From Beta vulgaris subsp. vulgaris (lineage: Eukaryota > Streptophyta > Magnoliopsida > Caryophyllales > Amaranthaceae), in contig NC_079205.1 in assembly GCF_026745355.1 (NCBI RefSeq), forward strand, positions 48,947,735 through 49,011,734: a stretch of DNA of 64,000 bases. The letters are read 5' to 3'. Positions within the stretch are counted from its first letter, which is position 1. Each line of letters starts with the position of its first letter. The notes under the pieces were generated by a model. The model searched no databases and was not told where the DNA came from. It worked only from the letters and a program-made list of their open reading frames with translations. Position numbers and translations under genes: made by a program. Of the stretch, positions 1 to 11,136 are shown one piece after another.

Positions 1-829
1 CCTTCATATGTGAATTGCGAATATAAAGGGGCGAATTGGAACGATTGAACCGATTCAGAATTTAGGGGGTGGGAGAATTATGTGACACTGGTACGACATA
101 CAACTTACTCCTTTTCCAGCAAAATGCTCAGCCAAATATGACTTTGATGGTCATGTCGTTAGTTAATTTGTCAATGTACTCCCTCCATCCCTTAATGCAT
201 GCTCCATTGGACTTCTGAAAGTCTCCAATACTCTTATTCAAACAACTATATTTTTAATTGTGCATAACTAAAAATTATGAAAATTTGATATTTATACACA
301 TTGCGACGATCCTAACAAGATGACATGATTCTTTTTGTTATAAATAGGTGAGATGGAATGGACAAAGTATCTAGACCTTTGACCCAAAAAAAAGCAATGG
401 AGCACATATTTATGGCCACAAGGAGTCCATACTCAAAAGTAATGTCATAACATCATTTGGGGATTAAAAATACTTCCGGAGATTCTTTTTCATACATTTA
501 TTACTTGTAAACAAACATGGCTATTCATCCACTCTTTCCAGAGCTGAAATCCAGATAAAGCTAGACTGGACATATAAGAGTCAATTCGGTCTCCAAGTTA
601 TTTCTAGGTTCCAGTACGATCAGATTCAAGTTCCCACTGTTTTTACCCCAACAAAACGTGAGGGTATACATTTAATAATATGTCTTTGAGACTTTTGAGA
701 GCATCATTCAAAAGGGTGTTCATCTTAGGGTTTTGCTTCTCTATCTCTTTTTCCTTTCATCCTCTTAGCATTACATCTGTAGATTTAGTCATACCTTCTC
801 CTACAAAATTTCGCGTTCGCTGTGATATG
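1..829. other. Flank upstream of the LTR retrotransposon, no gene recognised
   Basis: No convincing coding exon or RNA gene was seen here. Around 179-405 there is a decayed MITE-like stretch: it opens with a CTCCCTCCATCCC-type end typical of Stowaway-like plant MITEs, but a clean inverted partner is missing. The last five bases, 825-829 (ATATG), are the left target-site duplication of the retrotransposon that follows. This flank is therefore the original neighbour of the sequence at 11137 onward. Confidence 0.6.
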
Positions 830-1259
830 TGATGTTACGATTTTATATAGAGTTTTTCTCCCCCATTTATATGCTAAAAGTTATGGTTATGGTGCTCTTA
901 GGAGCCATTTGGTACTAACTCTCTCCATCTAGTTGTGGTTTATTGTTTTGTATTGGATTGTAGGTTTTGGGGAGCTATTACCTACTTTATATGATCGCAC
1001 ATTGGATTAAGAGAGGTTGGACGCTGAGTTTCAAGATCCCGAGGATGCTTTCCGGGACTTTAAGCAAAGGAAGAACAAGGAACGAGCCTAAGCTAACCGG
1101 CCCGATACGATCGGGCGGCCCAGCCCGATCGGGCGAAGAAACAAACTTCATATTTCTACAGCGGGCCCGATCGGGCGCTGAACGCCCAGTAGTGATTCGG
1201 TGTTCCGCCCGATCGGGCGCCTTTGCCAGCTGCTGCCAAACTGCTATGTTAACAGGCCG

Positions 1260-1489
1260 CCCGATGTCATCGGGAGGGTCAGCCCGATGTCATCGGGAGG
1301 GTCAGCCCGATGTCATCGGGAGGGTCAGCCCGATGTCATCGGGAGGGTCAGCCCGATGTCATCGGGAGGGTCAGCCCGATGTCATCGGGAGGGTCAGCCC
1401 GATGTCATCGGGAGGGTCAGCCCGATGTCATCGGGAGGGTCAGCCCGATGTCATCGGGAGGGTCAGCCCGATGTCATCGGGAGGGTCAA
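1260..1489. repeat. 23-bp tandem repeat, 10 copies, in the 5' LTR
   Basis: Ten head-to-tail, nearly identical units starting CCCGATGTCATCGGGAGGG. Each unit contains a small hairpin, CCCGAT-gtc-ATCGGG. At the equivalent place the 3' LTR has only two diverged units (about 9843-9890), so the array grew after the element inserted or came from another copy by conversion. There are no CRISPR-like spacers. Confidence 0.95.
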
Positions 1490-1626
1490 CATTTTGGTCC
1501 TGTTCTTCTGTTTTGGAGCCCGATTCCATCGGGTATCTCTGGCCCGATTGGGCGACTGACGACACGCGTTTTTTTAATGAATACGAGCCCGTTTTTCGAG
1601 ACTTTTGGCTATTGTTTTAGGGCTTG

Positions 1627-1634
1627 TATAAATA
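1627..1634 (+). promoter_or_regulatory. Predicted TATA box of the LTR promoter
   Basis: TATAAATA lies in the 5' LTR just downstream of the GC-rich palindrome block. An identical copy is in the 3' LTR at 10027-10034. The position suits a U3/R boundary about 30 bp downstream. Inferred from motif and position only. Confidence 0.55.
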
Positions 1635-2471
1635 GAAAAATCAGAATTATTAGAATCATCTTGGTTTTTATTATTAGTTTTCTCTAGAGAGTGTTTCAAG
1701 AACCTTAATTTTGTGCTTTGTGATTTCAATTCAAGATCAAACCTTTTGCTTAATCATAGTTCAATATAACTCGGTAATCTTTCTTCATTATTTCTTTGTT
1801 ATTTCTTCCATTGTTAATTAGATTATTTTCTTAGTTATTTGCCATGTTTCAAAGTATGAGTTTTTATATGACTTTTGATATTGTTTTCATGATTATGAGT
1901 GAGCAGTCATATATCTAGAATTGTGGAGATCTATGTATGCAATGAGGGATTGATAGATTACTTTGATTATCTTGTATTTCAACTGTTTCCTTTGATTGAT
2001 TCTTCATGCTAGAATTATAAGTTGGGCCTGATTTATATTCCTATTGTTGCAATACTGAATCTACTTCGAGAGAAAAGATACCGTATAGGCTTTTAATTAT
2101 TAGGCAAAGTGACTCTGACTATGCAAGAGCGGCTGGGTGATCTTTGAGGGAGGTAATGTTCGAGAGAAATTACATGTGCCCTAGACAGTTGACTTACTAG
2201 GTGGTTATTATTTATCCCTGATTTCCTAATTTGTATGCATAGTGATCCATGATTCAAGTGCTTTATTAATATATTTACACCTTCACATTCAGTTCTGGTA
2301 TTTGTTTAGTTTAGTAACACAACTCCATTCATCTGATTTTGTTAGTGTAATATTAGAGTTCAGATACAATAATATAACTTCTCCATGTGGATTCGATCCT
2401 GACTTCCCTGACTAGTTAGTGGACCTTAGGTTATTTTTAATTAGGTGATACGACTTTAGCCTATCAAATTT

Positions 2472-2488
2472 TGGCGCCGTTGCCGGGG
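2472..2488 (+). other. Primer-binding site, tRNA-Asp type
   Basis: TGGCGCCGTTGCCGGGG begins five bases after the LTR end. It is complementary to the 3' end, including CCA, of plant tRNA-Asp(GTC). This primer site is characteristic of Athila and related plant Ty3/gypsy elements. Confidence 0.88.
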
Positions 2489-2610
2489 TGACGGTTTATT
2501 TTATTTTATCTGAATTATAGTATTAAACTAACCTCTACTCTGAAGAACACTTGTTCTTTGGAGCATCTCACGTTTGTTTTAGTGTTTTTGGTGTATAAGC
2601 AGGAAATTGA

Positions 2611-2832
2611 AATCCCCAAATCTCATCCCGTTCGATCCGGAGATTGAAAAGACCGCTCGTAGACTCAGAAAGAAAATTAATCAAGCTAAGCTGTCTGCCG
2701 GGACACCCTCCCAAAAGACACCTTCTCCACCATCTTCCCCACACCAAGAATCCCCCACCTCACCTATTACTCTCTAACATGGGTGAGAATGTTACTCGAA
2801 CCTTCAGAGACTACGCACAACCATCTCCTTGA
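2611..2832 (+). pseudogene. Truncated start of Athila gag
   Basis: Two short frames downstream of the primer site resemble the beginning of Athila Gag. One, from about 2619, reads PFDPEIEKTARRLRKK and ends in a stop near 2777. The other starts at ATG 2779 (MGENVTRTFRDYAQPS) and stops after 17 codons at the junction where the inverted arm begins (2833). The rest of gag and all of pol are missing. The join at 2832/2833 puts gag sequence directly against reversed LTR sequence, so it marks the rearrangement breakpoint. Confidence 0.7.
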
Positions 2833-5800
2833 CATCGGGCGACCTGTTAACATAGCAGTTTGGCAGCAGCTGGCAGGGGCGCCCGATGTCAGGCCAAGTC
2901 GCCCGATCGGGCAGAACACCGAATCACTACTGGGCGTTTAGCGCCCGATCGGGCCCGCAGCAGAAATATGAAGTTTGTTTCTTTGCCTTAGGCTCGTTCC
3001 TTGTTCTTCCTTTGCTCAAAGTCCCGGAAAGCATCCTCGGGATCTTGAAACTCAGCGTCCAACCTCTATTAATCCAATGTGCGATCATACAATTAATAGC
3101 TCCCCAAAACCTACAATCCAATACAAAACAACAAACCACAACTAGATGGAGAGAGTTAGTACTAAATAGCTCCTAAGAGCACCATAACCATAACTTTTAG
3201 CATATAAATAGGGGAGAAAAACTCTATATAAAATCGTAACATCAAACTCTCCCAAGATAAACCTTTGCTTGTCCCTAAGCAAAAACCATGACATGGATAT
3301 GTTTATGATTGCTTCACCCCTTTATATATGAAAACGAAGATCAAAATCTTTATAAGGCTCATAAATCATTTAAGCAGGCACAATTCAAGTTCAACTGTTC
3401 AGATTACTCTCATTGCCAATCACACAAATAAACAATCAAATGCGGCTGCCTTATATGAAATGCAAGTCTCGAAAAGGCACTCATTAGGATGTTATTCCGC
3501 TCAGGCAAAAGATGTGCCCGATCACTCACCATCCCAACCATAATAACCCGTCCCACTCACACTCTCATGTGTTTGTAAAGGTCGTAATGCCGCTCATCCT
3601 AATCATGTCGACTTAAGTAGCAACGTACTCTTCAACCTTGACAAACTTACCCCATATCAATCCAATAAACAATGTAAACACAAGCTCAAGAGGACTTTTT
3701 CAGGGTTGTAACGGGGCTTAGGTAAGGGTAGGAAATATGTATAGGGAATGTGTGGAAAAGACCAAGAATGGGAGAGCACAATTCATTAGAAGTAACAATC
3801 AAAACATAGTCAATAACCATATCCCAATTCCATAAACCAACAAATTTCAATAAACCCGACCTTGAACAATGAGATGAATATTTATTTTATTACAAGGTTT
3901 TTTTCTTTGCAAGCAATTATGAAGGAAGAAATTCTTAACTTTTTTTTCAATCTTTCAATCCTTTTTTTGTTTTTCTTTTTCATTGCTTCTTTTTGATCCA
4001 ACAATCACATGAATTTTATCTTGCTTATTCTTTTATTTTTCTCAACTTTTTGAAGCTTAATACAACCATCTCCATCCAATGTAACTCATAAAAACTAATT
4101 CACATACTAACTCAGACAAATGCTCCCCCAAACTAGGCTTGGGACTAATATCAAAACAAAGGCCATGGGCATGTAATGAGGTTTAGTATCATGAAATAGT
4201 CATTAGGCTAAGCGGGGCTAAGGAGGATAGTGGTATATCACAAAAATCACCTTGAGGCTCAAAAATCAGACAAAAGACCGCCTCTATCACAGCAATTGCT
4301 ACAAGTCATCAGATATCAATGAGTACGTTGTCAAAGTCAAGACCAGTCAGCTAATGAGGAACTAACACACAAGAAACAGAATGGATATAAAAGTGAATCC
4401 ATTGGCAAGAATGAATCCTCACAGTCTAACCAATTCAAGTATGCAGTTAAGATAAGCGCGTTATCGTCAAAACTCATTCAAGGTCATGGCATTTAAAGTT
4501 CACATTCCAGCATCACAATCTCAAGTGTCTAACTATCCAGATGAAGAGCCCAAATACACTTTCAAAGAACATCATGGGACACAGGGAAGCAATCACACCA
4601 ATCCAGTCAAATCGTATTTTTGGTATTTTTTTTTCAGCAATATTTCATTTTTTTTGTTGCTTTTTGTTTTTATGAAAAAGAAACAATTAACTAACTTATC
4701 TAGCCTAAGAACACAATAAAACTAATCTATCTAAAAAGCAATAACAGTGAGAATAGTACTTACATAAGTCCTCCCCCAAGCTGAACGTGGCAATGACCGC
4801 ATTGCAACAAGGGGAAAGAGGAACATGGATATCAGTCATCCATGTGAGTATCCTCACCATCGTCATCTCCATCAGACTCACCACCGCCGCCTCGGCTACA
4901 GGAGCCCGGCTGACGGTAGCTCGGGTTCCAAGTGTACTAAGAGGGGTGTGCATCATGCTCAGCAATGCGATGAAGGCAGCAGTTCTCGTCGTACATCGAA
5001 TACAGAGCCAGGTGCTGATCATTGGCTAACGTATCGACCCGGTAGATTCTGAAGAATTACACCATTGGCATCAACCTGCTAGTTGATGCCCTGGATGGCC
5101 GTTGTGTTGGCCGTAATGCCAGTCTCCATCCGCTGGAGCATGCTCATCATCTCCTGAAAGTCAAAAGAAGGAGGAACAGTAGAATATGGGGGAAGGGAAG
5201 CATCAGAAGAGGAGGGGATATCCTCGATATGGGGTGGACGACGGTGGTAGGTACGCTCAAGTATCGGGGGACAAGGCGCGGGAAAGTCAGAACCGGCAAT
5301 GGGAAGGTGGTAATGATGTTGGCCGGGTTTGATTTTCGCCAAAGGGTTGGGCAGCTCGGCGGAGGGCCTTTCGTTGACGTGCCACTGGTAGGTATCCCCA
5401 CTCCGCTCCAACTAGTGAAGGCGGGTGAGGTAGGCATAGTCCAGTAAGGTAGGACCTAAGGCCGGCTGATAACGAGTATCATCGAAATTAGGGATGGACC
5501 GAGCAAACACAGTAACCAACCCCCCATTCACGATAGGGCGAGAGGTCAACGAGCCATCAGCGCCAGCTTAGGGTAAGTGGTGGCAATTCACTCCATTTGG
5601 AGCGCAACATGATGAGATTGAGGGATATTGTAGTGAAAGCGGCGCGGAGTGCCCCGGTACATGTAACTACCAATCATATAAAGTTCATCCCCCCGAATGA
5701 GTTGACCTTCAACCCTCCCAAACAAAGTCTTGGACATAAAGCGAACCCAAATTTTAAAGATGGGTTGGTGGATGTACCTAGCATGACAATGTTGAAGGGT

Positions 5801-6240
5801 GAAATCAGTTTCGTCCTCTGTAATAGCATAGTATATATCACGGTGATGATAGTCAGGGGGGTGCCCAATCTCCCCCCGATTGAGGACACGGAGTATGCGA
5901 GCAAACTCCGGGAGGGTGAGGGTGAAGTCTCGATTTAGGAGCCGATAGGAAACATGAGAACTCGGTCCCGTGCGAGGGTGGGTCACATGTAAACTACTGT
6001 AAAACTCATATACAAGCACGGGGTATGTGTTAACATGAACGGTAAAAAGGAGTTCCATGCCAATTATTTTCATATATTCTTTAAATTTAGAGGCAATACC
6101 CAATTTATCTAAAAATTCGATGTCAAGGAAAGTTGTAGGACTTACCTCGCGCCCCTTGAGGCGCTGAAATCGTTCTCTTTGTTCCTCTGTGGAGAATATG
6201 ACATCCGGGAAAGTGTCATCTCGAGGGATTTCCGGTGGTG
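2833..6240 (-). repeat. Left arm of the ~3.4-kb inverted repeat
   Basis: The reverse complement of 6394-9852. Reading inward from 2833 it contains, reversed: about 460 bp of LTR start (with the GATCGGGC palindromes), the PPT (about 3252-3266), roughly 1.5 kb of AT-rich noncoding DNA, and the Athila-type ORF lacking its first codons. The arms have diverged by scattered substitutions and short indels, so the duplication is not brand new. Exact identity was not computed. Confidence 0.92.
4833..6240 (-). pseudogene. Athila-type retroelement ORF, left-arm copy, broken
   Basis: The minus-strand copy of the ORF at 6355-7799. Its 5' end is cut at the arm boundary (6240), removing the start codon. 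The frame then stays open to 5588, where a CGA codon seen in the other arm is TGA. Beyond the stop the same protein continues (for example 5079-5411) with further breaks. Conserved stretches include FSTEEQRERFQRLKGREVSP and LPEFARILRVLNRGEIGHP. The pattern of a short helical region followed by a DFTLTLPEF-like motif resembles the Athila ORF-1 family. This copy keeps two codons (LT) and one base that the right arm has lost. Confidence 0.75.
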
Positions 6241-6393
6241 GCGCTGAAATCGTTCTCCTTAAAATGGTTAGGTGATTAGGTGGTCCAAGCTTTTTCCTCT
6301 CTTCCACCATTAAAGAGTAAGTTGAAGCTTCACCTTTTTGCACATTCAAGAACCATGTTCACAAGGCGACGAAAAAATACAACGGGCTCACAA
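6241..6393. other. Spacer (loop) between the two inverted arms
   Basis: About 150 bp lie between the arms. A stretch beginning GCGCTGAAATCGTTCTC near 6241 repeats sequence found at about 6161 in the left arm, suggesting a patchwork join rather than a simple fold-back. The spacer also contains ATG 6355, the natural start of the right-arm ORF. An RNA crossing this region could fold with this as the loop. Confidence 0.75.
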
Positions 6394-7799
6394 CCACCAC
6401 CACCGAAAATCCCTCGAGATGACACTTTCCCGGATGTCATATTCTCCACAGAGGAACAAAGAGAACGATTTCAGCGCCTCAAGGGGCGCGAGGTAAGTCC
6501 TATAACTTTCCTTGACATCGAATTTTTAAATAAATTGTGTATTGCCTCTGAATTTAAAGAATTTATGAAAATAATTGGCATGGAACCCCTTTTTACAGTT
6601 CATGTTAACATATACCCTGTGCTTATATATGAGTTTTACAGTAGTTTACATGTGACCCACCCTCGCACGGGATCGATTTCTCATGTTTCCTATTGCCTCC
6701 TAAATCGGGACTTCACCCTCCCAGAGTTTGCTCGCATACTCCGTGTCCTCAATCGGGGGGAGATTGGGCACCCCGCTGACTATCATCACCGTGATATTTA
6801 CTATGCTATTACAGGGGACGAAACTGATTTCACCCTTCAACATTGTCATGCTAGGTACATCCACCAACCCATCTTTAAAATTTGGGTTCGTTTTATGTCC
6901 AAGACTTTGTTTGGGAGAGTTGAAGGTCAACTCATTCGGGGGGATGACTTTATCTTATTGGTAGTTACATGTACCGGGGCACTCAGTGCCGCTTTCACTA
7001 CAATATCCCTCATCATGTTGCGCTCCAAATGGAGCGAATTGCCAACACTTACCCTAAGCGGCGTGCTGATGGCTCGTTGAGCTCTCGCTCTATCGTGAAT
7101 GGGGGGTTGGTTACTCTGTTTGCTCGGGCCATCCCTGATTTCGATGATACTCGTTATCAGTCGGCCTTAGGTCCTACCTTACTGGACTATGCCTATCTCA
7201 CCCACCTTCACTGGTTGGAGCGGAGTGGGGATACATACCAGTGGCACGTCAACGGAAGGCCCTCCGTCGAGCTGCCTAACCCTTTGGCGAAAATCAAACC
7301 CGGCCAACCTCATTACCACCTTCCCATTGCCGGTTCTGACTTTCCCGCCCCTTGTCCCCCGATACTTGAGCGTACCTACCACCGTCGTCCACCCCATATC
7401 GAGGATATCCCCTCCTCTTCTGATGCTCCCCCTCCCCCATATTCTACTGTTCCTCCTTCTTTTGACTTTTAGGAGATGATGAGCATGCTCCAACGGATGG
7501 AGACTGGCATTACGGCCAACACAGCGTCCATCCACGGCATCAGCTAGCAGGTTGATGCCAATGGTGTACTTTCTCAGAACCTCAGTTAGCGAGTCGATAC
7601 ATTGGCCAATGATCAGCACCTGGCTCTGTATTCAATGTACGACGAGAACTGCCGCCTTCATCGCATTGCTGTGCATGATGCACACCCCTCTTGGTACACT
7701 TGGAACCTGAGCTACAGTCAGCTGGGCTCCTGTAGTCGAGGCGGCGGTGGTGAGTCTGATGGAGATGACGATGGTAAGGATACTCACATGGATGACTGA
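6355..7799 (+). pseudogene. Athila-type retroelement ORF, right-arm copy, frameshifted
   Basis: Starts at ATG 6355 (MFTRRRKNTTGS) and matches the left-arm ORF for about 200 residues. A one-base deletion near 6950 throws it out of frame; the correct frame resumes as 6969-7472 and ends in a stop just after a proline-rich stretch (PPPPYSTVPPSFDF). Homologous sequence continues with more stops to an acidic tail (GGGGESDGDDDG) ending at 7799. The protein is not gag, pol or a recognisable envelope. By resemblance it is the Athila ORF-1 class of unknown function. Both copies are inactive as read. Confidence 0.75.
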
Positions 7800-9852
7800 T
7801 ATCCATGTTCCTCTTTCCCCTTGTTGCAATGCGGTCATTGCCACGTTCAACTTGGGGGAGGACTTCTGTAAGTACTACTCTCACTGTTATTGCTTTTTAG
7901 ATAGATTAGTTTTATTGTGTTCTTAGGCTAGATAAGTTAGTTAATTAGTTAATTGTTTCTTTTTCATAAAAACAAAAACAACAAAAAAATGAAATATTGC
8001 TGAAAAAAAAAAATACCAAAAATACGATTTGACTAGATTGGTGTGATTGCTTCGTTGTGCCCCATGATGTTCTTTGAAAGTGTATTTGGGCTCTTTATCT
8101 GGATAGCTAGACACTTGAGATTATGATGCTGGAATGTGAACTTTAAATGCCATGACCTTGAATGAGTTTTGACAATAACGCGCTTATCTTGACTGCATAC
8201 ATGAATTGGTTAGACTGTGAGGATTCATTCTTGCCAATGGATTCACTTTTATATCCATTCTGTTTCTTGTGTGTTAGTTCCTCATTAGCTGACTGATCTT
8301 GACTTTGACAACGTACTCATTGATATATGATGACTTGTAGCAATTGATGTGACAGAGGCGTTCTTTTGTCTGATTTTTGAGCCTCAAGGTGATTTTTGTT
8401 ATATACCACTATCCTCCTTAGTCCCGCTTAGCCTAATGACTATTTCATGATACTAAACCTCATTACATGCCCATGGCCTTTGTTTTGATATTAGTCCCAA
8501 GCCTAGCTTGGGAGAGCATTTGTCTGAGTTAGTATGTGAATTGGTTTTTATGAGTTACATTGGATGAAGATGGTTGTATTAAGCTTCAAAAAGTTGAGAA
8601 AAAGAAAAGAATAAGCAAGATGAGATTCATGTGATTGATGGATCAAAAAGAGGCAATGAAAAAGAAAAACAAAAAAAGGATTGAAAGATTGAACAAAAAG
8701 TTAAGAATTTCTTCCTTCACAATTGCTTGCAAAGAAAAAACCTTGTAATAAAATAAATATTCATCACATTGCTTCAAGGTCGGGTTTATTGATAATTTGT
8801 TGGTTTATGGAATTGGGATATGGTTATTGACTATGTTTTGGTTGTTACTTCTAATGAATTGTGCTCTCCCATTCTTGGTCTTTTCCACCACATTCCCTAT
8901 ACATATTTCCTACCCTTACCTAAGCCCCGTTACAACCCTGAAAAAGTCCTCTTGAGCTTGTGTTTACATTGTTTATTGGATTGATATGGAGTTAGTTTGT
9001 CAACGTTGAAGAGTACGTTGCTACTTGAGTCGACATGATTAGGATGAGCGGCATTACGACCTTTCCAAACACATGAGAGTGTGAGTGGGACGGGTTATTA
9101 TGGTTGGGATGGTGAGTGATCGGGCACATCTTTTGCCTGGGCGGAATGACATCCTAGTGAGTGCCTTTTCGAGACTTGCATTTCATATAAGGCAGCCGCA
9201 TTTGATTGTTTATTTGGGCGATTGGCAATGAGAGTAATCTGAACAGTTGAACTTGAATTGTGCCTGAATGATTTATGAGCCTTATAAAGATTTTGATCTT
9301 CGTTTTCATATATAAAAGGGTGAAGCAATCATAAACATATCCATGTCATGGTTTTTGCTTAGGGACAAGCAAAGGTTTAGCTTGGGGGAGTTTGATGTTA
9401 CGATTTTATATAGAGTTTTTCTCCACTATTTATATGCTAAAAGTTATGGTTATGGTGCTCTTAGGAGCCATTTGGTACTAACTCTCTCTATCTAGTTGTG
9501 GTTTGTTATTTTGTATTGGATTGTAGGTTTTGGGGAGCTATTACCTACTTTATATGATCGCACATTGGATTAAGAGAGGTTGGACGCTGAGTTTCAAGAT
9601 CCCAAGGATGCTTTCCGGGAATTTGAGCAAAGGAAGAACAAGGAACGAGCCTAAGCTGACCGGCCGGATACGATCGGGCGGCCCAGCCCGATCGGGCGAA
9701 AAAACAAACTTCATATTTCTGCTGCGGGCCCGATCGGGCGCTGAACGCCCGGTAGTGATTCGGTGTTCCGCCCGATCGGGCGACTTGGCCCGACATCGGG
9801 CCCCCCCTGCCAGCTGCTGCCAAACTGCTATGTTAACAGGCCGCCCGATGTC
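6394..9852 (+). repeat. Right arm of the ~3.4-kb inverted repeat
   Basis: In normal orientation it runs from early in the Athila-type ORF, through about 1.5 kb of AT-rich noncoding DNA (7800-9378, no gene seen), across the PPT and 460 bp into the 3' LTR. It ends where the left arm's outer end matches, at GTTAACAGGCCGCCCGATGTC-like sequence. Because this arm runs into the 3' LTR, part of that LTR exists three times in the element: in the 5' LTR, in the 3' LTR and reversed at 2833. Confidence 0.92.
9379..9392 (+). other. Polypurine tract next to the 3' LTR
   Basis: AGCTTGGGGGAGTT directly precedes the 3' LTR start TGATGTTACG. This is the expected position and composition for second-strand priming. 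A reversed copy (CTCCCAAG) sits in the left arm near 3252-3266. Confidence 0.8.
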
Positions 9853-11131
9853 ATCGGGCGGGTCAGCCCGATCTCATCGGGCGTCTCTGCATTTTGGTCC
9901 TGTTCTTCTGTTTTGGAGCCCGATTCCATCGGGCATCTCTGGCCTGATCGGGCGACTGACGACACGCGTTTTTTTAATGAATACGAGCCCGTTTTTCGAG
10001 ACTTTTGGCTATTGTTTTAGGGCTTGTATAAATAGAAAAATCAGAATTATTAGAATCATCTTGGTTTTTATTACTTCCTCCGTTTCAAAATAGATGCTAC
10101 ATTGTTGACTAAAACGCTTGTCGATGCACTACTTTGACTACTAATATCTTTAATTATGTATTAGAGTAAAGTATAAAATTTTGATTTTCTGAAAATATAC
10201 ATTAAGACAAATCCAATAACATATTACATTATAACATTTGATTTTACCCAATAGTAAATAATGCATGATCAAACCTCATTCATGAATAGTGGAAAAGTCA
10301 ACAATGTAGCATCTATTTTGAAACGGAGGAAGTATTAGTTTTCTCTAGAGAGTGTTTCAAGAACCTTAATTTTGTGCTTTGTGATTTCAATTCAAGATCA
10401 AACCTTTTGCTTAATCATAGTTCAACATAATTCGGTAATCTTTCTTCATTATTTCTTTGTTATTTCTTCCATTATTAATTAGATTATTTTCTTAGTTATT
10501 TGCCATGTTTCAAAGTATGAGTTTTTATATGACTTTTGTTATTGTTTTCATGATTATGAGTGAGTAGTCCTATATCTAGAATTGTGGAGATCTATGTATG
10601 CAATGAGGGATTGATAGATTAGTTTGATTATCTTGTATTTCAACTGTTTCCTTTGATTGATTCTTCATGCTAGAATTATAAGTTAGGCCTGATTTATATT
10701 CCTATTGTTGCAATACTGAATCTACTTCGAGAGGAGAGATACCGTACAGGCTTTTAATTATTAGGCAAAGTGACCCTTGACTATGCGAGAGCGGCTGGGT
10801 GATCTTTGAGGGAGGTAATGTTCGAGAGAAATTACATGTGCCCTAGACAGTTGACTTACTAGGTGGTTATTATTTATTCCTAATTTCCTGATTTGTATGC
10901 ATAGTGATCCATGATTCAAGTGCTTTATTAATATATTTACACCTTCATATTCAGTTCTGCTATTTGTTTAGTTTAGTAACACGACTCCATTCATCTGATT
11001 TTGTTAGTGTAATATTAGAGTTCAGATACAATAATATAACTTCTCCCTGTGGATTCGATTCTGACTTCCCTGACTACTAGTTAGTGGACCTTAGGTTGTT
11101 TTTGATTAGGTGATACGACTTTAGCCTATCA
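9393..11131 (+). repeat. 3' LTR (1739 bp)
   Basis: It matches 830-2466 and has the same ends. It carries a 259-bp MITE at 10074-10332 that the 5' LTR lacks and has only two copies of the 23-bp unit. The ATATG duplication follows at 11132-11136. Confidence 0.93.
10074..10332. mobile_element. Stowaway-type MITE inserted in the 3' LTR
   Basis: The terminal inverted repeats start CTTCCTCCGTTTCAAAATAG and extend about 35 bp. The element is flanked by TA on both sides. Comparison with the empty site in the 5' LTR (the ATTATTAG stretch near 1671-1678) confirms the exact insertion point and the TA duplication. It landed about 40 bp downstream of the LTR TATA box. Confidence 0.92.
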
Positions 11132-11136
11132 ATATG

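Larger units (their letters stand above)
830..2466 (+). repeat. 5' LTR (1637 bp)
   Basis: It begins TGATGTTACG and ends TAGCCTATCA, matching the 3' LTR almost throughout. It differs from the 3' copy in two clear ways: a 23-bp unit is expanded to ten copies (1260-1489), and the MITE present in the 3' LTR is absent. The first third holds many copies of the 12-bp palindrome GCCCGATCGGGC or close variants (about 1105-1220, 1540-1555). Long open frames across this part are by-products of the repeats, not genes. Confidence 0.93.
830..11131 (+). mobile_element. Athila-type Ty3/gypsy LTR retrotransposon, non-autonomous, with palindromic core
   Basis: A complete LTR element of about 10.3 kb. The LTRs (830-2466 and 9393-11131) start TGATGTTACG and end TAGCCTATCA. 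The element is flanked by a perfect 5-bp duplication, ATATG at 825-829 and 11132-11136. A tRNA-Asp primer-binding site follows the 5' LTR and a purine-rich tract precedes the 3' LTR. Only a remnant of the start of gag is left. Protease, reverse transcriptase, RNase H and integrase are absent, so mobility would have needed proteins in trans. Instead, the interior is a ~3.4-kb inverted duplication of the element's own 3' part (an Athila-type ORF, noncoding DNA, PPT and part of the LTR). Assignment to Athila rests on the primer site, the gag-start wording and the ORF style, not on a database search. Confidence 0.9.

Noticed and set aside
1260..1489. Possible CRISPR-like array
   Set aside because: Units are directly adjacent with no unique spacers, and the sequence is plant nuclear DNA.
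967..1620. Open frames of 217, 119 and 125 codons across the start of the 5' LTR
   Set aside because: They arise from the 23-bp tandem repeat, which stays open in several frames, and from TTG-type starts. No protein family and not present in the 3' LTR in that form.
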